From Cristatella mucedo (taxonomy: Eukaryota > Bryozoa > Phylactolaemata > Cristatellidae), in assembly GCA_009760855.2 (NCBI GenBank), contig WPIO01000179.1, positions 223,001 through 287,000 on the forward strand: DNA of 64,000 bases, in the 5' to 3' direction. Positions 24,501 through 33,500 of the stretch are shown here, in pieces (position 1 is the first letter of the stretch; every line of letters starts with the position of its first letter). Both the position numbers and the translations under genes were made by a program. The notes beneath the pieces were generated by a model. It worked only from the letters and a program-made list of their open reading frames with translations. It ran no database searches and was not told where the DNA came from.

Positions 24501-27500
24501 TTTTTTTCATCTGTCACTCCATGAATACCCAAGGCTGCCGAATTCACCAGGCTGCCTCGCTCGCTTGTTTGTTTACAGATTCTGGATGCTGCTCAAACCT
24601 TTCCTGTCCCCTAACGTGTTCACATGCCTGCCTCTGTCCACGTCGTTTTGCCAAGGATTTGGGCAGAAGTTCCACGTGAATGGCAAGGTACAGGAACCTG
24701 TCTCCTCGGTCGAAATGCTCAGCAATTCCGGCTTGATATAGTTTCGCAGCGCTGCTCTTAATGCCTGTCTAGTGCTTCACAGTTGCATCATAGCAATAAT
24801 TTAGTCTGCGCTTCGTGCCGCTGCTTCGGTTGCCGATGTGCTCCTGGTTCAGACAAGAGTGTCAGCTGCTACGAGCTTGTACTTTGCCAGCAAAGCCATG
24901 CGGTAGCAGAGTGGGTCGGGTAGCAGAGTGGGCAGAGTTCTCAAGCTTTCTCGGTGCAAGAGGACCTTGACTTCGGTCAGAGTCGCCACCTCTCTTCCCA
25001 AAGCCAGAGACATAGATCTTTAATGATTTTTTTGCTGCTACTGCCGTCTTCACAGCCACTGATGATGCCAGCTGTCTTTGCAATTCTTGCCAGTGTAAGT
25101 AAGCACGTGTCATAGCTGCCTCTCATCTACTGAGTCACTGTGCGCACTAGTGATTGCAGCAGCAGCAACTGTTGCTGCTTCTGCCGCTGCAAGCTTGCTG
25201 CCACAAGCAGCAGGGTTCAGCTTGTGCTCTTCTCTCGCGCAGATCCTGACCGGATCCGAGCTGTTGCTCCTTTATTGCTTAGAGCTCGGCTTAAAGCAAC
25301 GATAGCCTGCTGTAAGCGTTGGGTCTTGTTTGTCAGCTTTTTGTATCTTTGCCATGCTTGTTGGGCACTGTTGCAACACGGCCGCAAGTAGTGATTGATT
25401 GTTATGCTTGGGATGGGGGTTCTGCAGCGAGCTCAAACTCCAAGCAGCTTTCGACACGCAAAGGGTAGCCAATAGCCCTCAGCTGACAAGAGTAAAAAAA
25501 AAAAGTGAGAAGCAGACAAGAATTGAGGAGATGATCGACGAAAGAATCCATCTGTTGACATACTTCTTTTCCAACGTGTGTTCATTGCCAAGGAAGTATT
25601 TAGCTCGTTGAGAAATATGCAGTTGTTTTATTAGTATTTCTTTATTATTTTAAGTTAGTAGTGATACTTTAGAGTGTGTGAGCAGGGGCATATGCCATTA
25701 AGACCATACGGACAGCACGACCGTTCATTACAAATCGCTGGAAGCTAAGTTAGAGCTGGTGGCCATACCGGCCGACCCTAGCCCAGTGAATGCCAAAGTC
25801 GACGAATGGGCTCGCTATAGTATATGCCAGAAGAGGCTGGTCCAGCCGATCCAACAAGTCGCATAGAAGCAGCAGTGAAGGACGGTGGGAATTTCGAATT
25901 TTGGAAAGAGATTTTGAGAGTCGGCAGCAGGAGAAAGAGCACTCTAAAAGTTGTGGTCGTCGGGTGCATGGCCGAGTCCCTGCAAAATTAAAGAGCATCT
26001 GTTGCCAACTCTAGACAAAAGTACAAGACACTGCCAGGGCAACACGTGTCTTTAATCGCTTGCATCTGCTTTCGAAGTCGTGCGGCAACAACTGCGCCAT
26101 TCGGTTGAATTGCAGTAAATTAATTTATCTGTTAGCAATGCTGCCTTGACCTTGATGTTGGCCTATTTTTAGAAGTGTATATGTGCCACCTAGTTAATGA
26201 CTGCCTGCTGCTCTGCAGTCTCATCTCTGTACCCCTGCATGCAGCAAGAAACTTACTTCTATTAAATTGCATGAATTGATAATTAATTGCTTCTGTTTGA
26301 TCGCTTGCTTCAATCAATATCTACTTGGCCTCAGTGGTATCGGTATCCTCTGCTTTTCACTTGGTTGCTGTTGGTGCACGCCCCCTCTCACACAAACACG
26401 CACATGCGCACGCACGCGCGTGCGCACGCGCGTGCGCGTGTGTGTGCGCGTGCGCGTGTGCACGCGCACACACACGCACACGCACACACGCACACACACG
26501 CACACACACGCACACACACACACACATGCACACACATGCACACGCACACACATGCACACACACACACATGCACACACACACACACACATGCACACACACA
26601 CATGCACACACACACATGCACACACACTCATGCATACACACACACACACTCTCACACACACGCACATGCACGATGCTAGTAGTAGCTAAGTCGGAGAGGC
26701 CACACTGATGAGGCTATTTCTTTAACTGTTGCCTCTCCTCACCATTCTTCAGGTGGCTATTGGCAGGCCTTGGACTAACGTCAGCCTGCAGCACTTGCAG
26801 CCGCTGTATCACTCTGCCGCCAGCCAATCGAGTGACAGTTCGTCTGTCGAAGCACGGCACATTGCCGAGCTGTGCAGCGACGACGCTTATAACGGCGGCG
26901 GCTGTCTGCGCCTGAGCAGAGCTGCTAGACCGACTGCCGGCGGCCGGAGCAAGAAGGAAGTGCTGCAGTGGCGGTGGGTGCCTCCCTTTTGTTTCCGTTG
27001 CTTCCAAGTCTGCTGGCTTCAGCACCTCGAGCTCTCGGCCTGGCTCGTCGTGCCCAGCCGTGCCGGCAGTGCTGCACAAGCATGTGCAAAAAAAATACTA
27101 GCTGATTTAACAGCCTCTTTTGTATAGCGACAGAAGAGCCTTTACGGCTATCACCACCGCTTGCAGTGGCGATAAAGGATCGCCCACCGCAGGATTCGAA
27201 CCCACGACCTCGGGGCCAAGGTCGTGAAAAGCAACCACCTTACCTAGTGAGCCATTACGGCTCGCAAAACCGCTGGGCATGGCTTTTCCTTAGGTCTGCA
27301 AGGCGTCTGTCTGCGCTACGGTGCATGTTGGCAGTTGGATGGGTGGGAGGGTCTGCACGTTTCCGCAGCCGTGACGGCCGTAGACTTAGCGCAACTGTCA
27401 TATTAATGTACGCGCCTGCTGCCTTATGGTATAGAGGCTTGTGGGCGCGGGGCAATGAAGCCCGAAACCCCCACAAGCGGGTTGTTTCGTTGTCCACAAC

Positions 27501-30500
27501 TGCTGTATTGTATCGTGGGCGAGCAATTCACATGAACGAGCGTACATACTAATGTAGTGGCCGTCGTGCATGCTGCTCCGGAGCACATGGTGATAAGAGA
27601 GAGAGGAGAGCGGATAGCGTGCATACAGGCCGACGCACAGGCAGAAAGCGAATTGCGCATCGATGAACATGTCTTGCGGCACTTATAGTAAGCCAAGCAG
27701 AGCTATGGAAAGTGCATCTTACTCAGCAGCGCTTCAAAATCTCTTGGCATTTTACTTGCACATTCTTCAGAAAATAGATTGCAAGGCTGGATGCTCTTGA
27801 ATCAAAGGACAGCTAATACCGATAGCATAGCAAGTGGATGGAGCTTGCTAGCAAAAGAGTTCGTAATTGGAAGGCCGTGAACTTTAGATAATAAACTTCG
27901 TCATATGGGAAGCGCCTAGATAGAGATTAAGTTCTCTTAAGGCAATATACAGATTAATTATCTATAAGCATATATATATATATATATATATAAACTCTAA
28001 AAGCATTGCTGCTGCATAATGTGCACTTTCCGCAGCTTTGAACAGCATATTTGTATTGTCGAAAGTGGGTGGCAGCTTTTCGTTGACTCTAAATGTAAAC
28101 ATATTTTGATACTGACGAACAAGAGCAAGACTGGTGTCAAGAGATGGCTACTGAACAGTTTCACTTTCATTCCAATCTATTAGGAAAAGAATACATCCTG
28201 TCGGTTTTGGTACTGAATTTGTATCTTTGGTGCTGATCCAAGTGTCGTTCGATCGCTAAGCCTCCTAAGCTTCTGGGCCTGCCTGCGGTGTTCGATTGAT
28301 ATAAATACCCAGCTGCTGTGCCTTGCATCATATAAATTCTGTTGCCGAGCTTGTAGCATGTAGCTAGTGCTTCTAGAGCTCTGTGAATCGTCTTACAATT
28401 GCTTGAGTTGTATTAGGACATCTGCTGTGACTTCCACCTCGTGCACTTGGATTTTCTCGGGCTGTTCATTAGCTTTGTTGCTGTCAACCGTTGTGAAACT
28501 ATGTAACGTAGCACATCAGTGCTTGTAGCTCGACAACTTCATAGGACTATGGGGCTGCAAATAAGAATACTGCTGGACAATTTTAGGTAGTTAATATGCT
28601 TCAAAGCCTGGGCATCTTCAGTTTCCTTTTTGTTGATCGGCAGAGTGCCGTTCAGGTTGACCTGTCCACAACAACTATTCACTTCTGAACTTCCCTGCTT
28701 GTTAATTAGGACCTGCCTCCTTGTGTTGCTGCATAGCGACAAAACAAGCACTAATTTTGGCTTGCTCTCATTGTTTTGCTGATCGGCCTCGACTGCTCAG
28801 CATCCTCAATCTGACTTGCTACTGTTCATCGAGTCAATTGCCTTTCCTGCATGCTCTAGGAGAAACCCTTTTTAGGCACTTAGTTCCAGTGCTGACGGCT
28901 TCTGGTCGCTCTGTCTTGTGGAATTACTTAGCAACTTAATCGCCCTATTGCCATTCATGATTTTTTGCTTATTCTGACTGCCATTCCTCCTCAATTATTG
29001 GCATCATAGCATGGCTCAAGTTATAACCTTAACAATTCATGTTCTCGCTCTTGATGTCGATTACCAGATTGCGCCGTGTACTTTCTAGGTGCTCATCTTC
29101 TGGCAAATTGAACTTTGTAGGATTTTGGACGTCAGCATTACTTCTTCCGAGGACGTGTATGTTACGTGCGTGTACCAAAATAAGTGCAGCACCGAAGTGG
29201 AGAGCTGTCTGTGCCTTGAGCTGGAGGCTGCAGAAAAAACTGATGCTTCGTCTGACGAATCCAAAGCTCAGAAGATCATCTGCTCGATGGCCGATGATAA
29301 AGCCCCGACATACTGGCTTCATGAATTGTATACCTCTGCAGACGTGGTCATCCGGCACGAGCTCTGCGAAGCAGACGTTCCTTTGGCCCTGAAGTCCGGC
29401 CAAATGCCTGCCGGCCTATGCCAGCCGTGGCTGCAAAGGTTAGCAGATTCAATAATTTGCCGTGCTGGGGGAGGCAAATGCTAGTTAAACTTGATCTATT
29501 TCGAAACTTCTAACTGTCAAGCATCTGTAATGTCCCCCTACGTCTGTCGATGTTTCTTATGTACCTCTTGCTCCATTTTTGTCGGATGCCCGTATGTGTC
29601 ACCTTGTTTTATTTTGCGATTCATTTCTCTCCTTGTGCATGCAGCTGTGTGTGCACATGCCCGACGTCCACGTGTAGAGATACGGAACATCACTATTGTA
29701 CATGCACTTGGCTTGTAGTCTTAGCTATTAATAATAAAACCCGCAAACTTTTGTAAGTGAGAGGTTGATAATATGAAAGGAATGCTCGTGAATGCTTGGA
29801 AAGCAAAATGGAAGCATGGAGTCTGACTATTTTTGGCATCACTGAAGATATGTGAAAAAGACCCGACAGTTTGAAAAACCTAAGAAAACGTGTGGAGCCT
29901 GACATTAAACGTCAGCTAGATGGCTGTGGATAGTCTGAATCAAGAATTGCCTAATGGTGATGTGCTACCGACAGACATCGTAGGCAGACAGTCTATACAG
30001 TTGGAAATGGGTTTTTGACAGTGAAGCTTGGTAGCTAGCAGAAATGTCAAGATGGACACTAGGTGGAGTGTAAAGTTCCTCCGGAAGTGCTGGTCATTTG
30101 GTGTGGTATTGTGTCATACTAAATGAATGCTGTTTTTTTAACTGGCCTTTCTGATTTTTGGTATCTCATCTTGCATCCTGATTATTTTTCTGTTTGGTGG
30201 CGATATTATCACAGTCAAGGAAAGAAAAAGCAAACTATGAAATCAGAATGGGTGGGTCGTTTGCTATTCATTTCTGGCCGATATTCGTGGCTGGGCAACC
30301 ACGGTACATGGAAGGGAACTAACATTATCGTACCTCAATGCTGGTCAAGCAGCGATGCAGTTGACAATACTGACATACTGTCAGAACTATGAACCGTCAT
30401 CAACTTTCGGTTTTAACTGTTTTCTTTGTGCTTAAAGCACAGCTGTTTCTTTACAATTGAGTGCTGACACGGAGGAGGCCCACATTTGGCTGATCCAGTG

Positions 30501-33500
30501 GCTACATGCTTAGGAGTTGTGTCTCTGCTTGGTCTGTCGAATGATTTCAGGCAGCACGACATTTTGTAGCTTGCAAAATTATGTTGTCTAACATTGTCGA
30601 TATGACTTTACGTATGTGTCCTGTGTGCCTGCTCAAATAAACCAGCAGGTATGCTGGATCGGTCATTCATAATGTTGTGTAGTGTCAAATGGCTAGCAAA
30701 AGGATTTGAATGCAGGGGCCCCAGAGTTCGTAATCCCAGATAATATTCACTTGATCAAGGCAGTGAAAATTAATAAGCAGCGAGACACGGTAGCTACTAT
30801 TGCGATGACCACAGCGATTGGACCATGTGCTTCTATCTAATGAGAATGGATAAATTCCTGATGCTGATAATGTCTATTCTATTTCTATTGGGCTTTTGTG
30901 CATTCAAACAGAACAGGTTAGAGTGAGTATATTTCACTTGCTAGCGCTTTGTTCGGGGCTGTAGTTGCCCTTTGCAATTAGAACACGTCTCATAAGAAAA
31001 TATAGCACACGCAAGAAGCAGAAGTGTTAATTAAAATGCAATTTTTCATGTAGTTCGGCAGCTTTGTGCTTAGCGGTAAAATTTGTTTCTGCCAGAAATA
31101 CTGAGAACCCCACTAGGGTTGAAGTAGCAGTCATCATCGTGAAACTGATCATGTCATATTTGTTGTAGATTTGAATGCTGATTCTTCTCATTTTCACTGT
31201 ATTTAGCCTGAAGGCGTTTTAGAGTTGCAATAGAAAGCACATTAGTACAATCATTAAGAAAGGCATTTGTTTCCCTGTCCTTTCAGATTTCCAATTTTCC
31301 TCAATTTGTGACTTTAAAGATATCGTGCCCACAAAAACTCATGTTTATCTCCTGCCGAGTCCCTTATGATCCAAAATAGCTTCTTCACTAAGAGGCTCAG
31401 CCTTTTCTTCTCGATGATTTGGATACATTCCCTTAACTCTATTGGTACTCGAATGTGGACGATGGCTCCTCAAGGCACGATGCTACTAGTTAAGTCGCTA
31501 CCCTAGCAACCGAGAGATACCGAGTCTTGTTCTGGACTGATTCACATTGTTTTCTCCATCCAGGTTTCCTTGCCCCTGCAGACCTTTGGGCTCTCCATTT
31601 TCGATCTTGTGGCATCGCTATTTGCTTTGTGGTACTCATTAGGCTTAAGGGTAATAAGCCACATACATACATACATACACACATACATACATACATACAT
31701 ACATACATACATACATACATACATACATACATACATACATACATACATGCATACATACATATATACATACATACGTACGTACATACATACATACGTACAT
31801 CGGCAAGCAATTGAGAATGAGATGTGACGGCATCGATTCGTTGGTTGAAGCTAGTCCATGTGCAGCAAAACTATTAATTGCCCTTGCTTTACCCAGTGTG
31901 GTGCTTATCAGGGATGCAGATTAAAGCCCAAATTGTGTACTGCACTTATTTGCCGATCTCTACGAGCTTAAGCTTCGAGTTAGCATTTGGCAACAGCAAA
32001 GCTTACTTAATGGAGTCCTCACTCATTTTGAAGAGGAAACGGAATGCGTGAGTCTACATTTCACTGCACCGATTTGTCACGCTGGATCCACCTTCAAATT
32101 ATTTACCAGGCGCGTCGGATTTTGGTGCAGGGCTATGAACATGATAAGTGGTTCAGCTCACCATTAGTTTGTTTCTTATAGCCATTCTTGCTTTTACTCG
32201 TTTTGGTAACCGGTAAACCTATTTGCCCACTGCTATTTTTTCCTGTAGCTATTCTTTTTATCAGCCACAGGGTAATCCCATGGTGTTGGCATATATGCAC
32301 TCCGTTTGTGTTCGTTTGTGTTTTTATGCACATATATCTGTGTTATATATATATATATATGCGTATATGTGCATGCATTACATATGTACAGAGATCATCA
32401 AAAAGTTAAGCAGGTGCAAGAGAAGCAGAATTCCTATGACTACGGCTTCTCCTGCATAAACAGGCCCAGGCACATCGTAATAATCACTGTCTAAATCCGC
32501 ACGATCTTAAAAAGTAGTTCCATTCACATAGGGCGTATGAGAAGCAAAGGATACCAGAAAACACCACTTCGAAAGTGGAAAACTTGGGTGAAATGTGACA
32601 CCTAGCCAATGTTTATGTACCTTGTTAAAAGTGGTGTAAATATCGAGCTCGTGATTTCTGAGCTGTGCGTAAGCTACAACTGTTAAGCAGTGTCAACTTT
32701 GAACGATGGATGCAAGGAAGTTATGTGATTGTCCTAGATAGAATGACAGGGCCATAAAAATGCACTCGGTCAGGATATTCTCTTCAGATCGCCTAGGTTG
32801 AACCATTGCTTTCTTAAAAGCAAATATTACGCCATGTTTTACAGGCTGGAGATTAGGCCTAGGGCACCTCTGCAGAATGGCAAAGAGCTGCATGGACAGA
32901 CGAATCAAACTTAATCATTATCAGTACTGTGAAAAGTCCCATATGTTAAGTGTTAATTCCTAAGTGTGTATGCTGTGTAGCAATGAAGCGAACGATATAT
33001 GCTGTTCTTTTTGCCGAAATTATTGAGTAGCTACTGGGTATTTAATATTCGGTATCCGTGAACATATTTTGGACGTATTGAGTTGACAAAACCTATTATT
33101 CTTTTGTTTCTGTCCAAAATATCCTATGCGGAGCTATAGTAGCGCTATTCTGAAAATTCGGCCTAGCAACGTTTGATTGTACATTTTACAGTACCAACTA
33201 GTGGGCTACCAGAGCAACTTCATTCTCCCGCATGAAACTGTTTCTATCTGCTCGGTGCATGTCTAAATATAGCCCGATTAGCTTTATCATTTGACCCGGG
33301 GCAGTCAGTCTGCAAGTACGCGAGTGCCTCAGTATCTCCATTCCTTCCCTTGTTCGATTGATATCCCTGCTGCACAAATTCAGAAAGGGGTAAAGAAATT
33401 ATCGGCTGGAAGCAGTTGCCCCACTTCTTTGCATTGATTCGTAACTGTGCTCCAAACAGTGAGAGGGACAATGGTGCTCTTTGCTGCTAGCAGTTGATCA

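Noticed and set aside
26267-26708. Several long His/Thr- or Cys/Val-rich open frames on both strands
   Set aside because: They are translations of the CA/CG dinucleotide tract; any dinucleotide repeat is open in several frames.
29800-30130. Second Tc1/mariner relic
   Set aside because: Weak resemblance to the 'VMVWG' block only, with multiple stops and no supporting motif nearby.
31490-31833. Tyr/Met/Cys- and His/Thr/Tyr-rich frames
   Set aside because: Translations of the ACAT tetranucleotide repeat.
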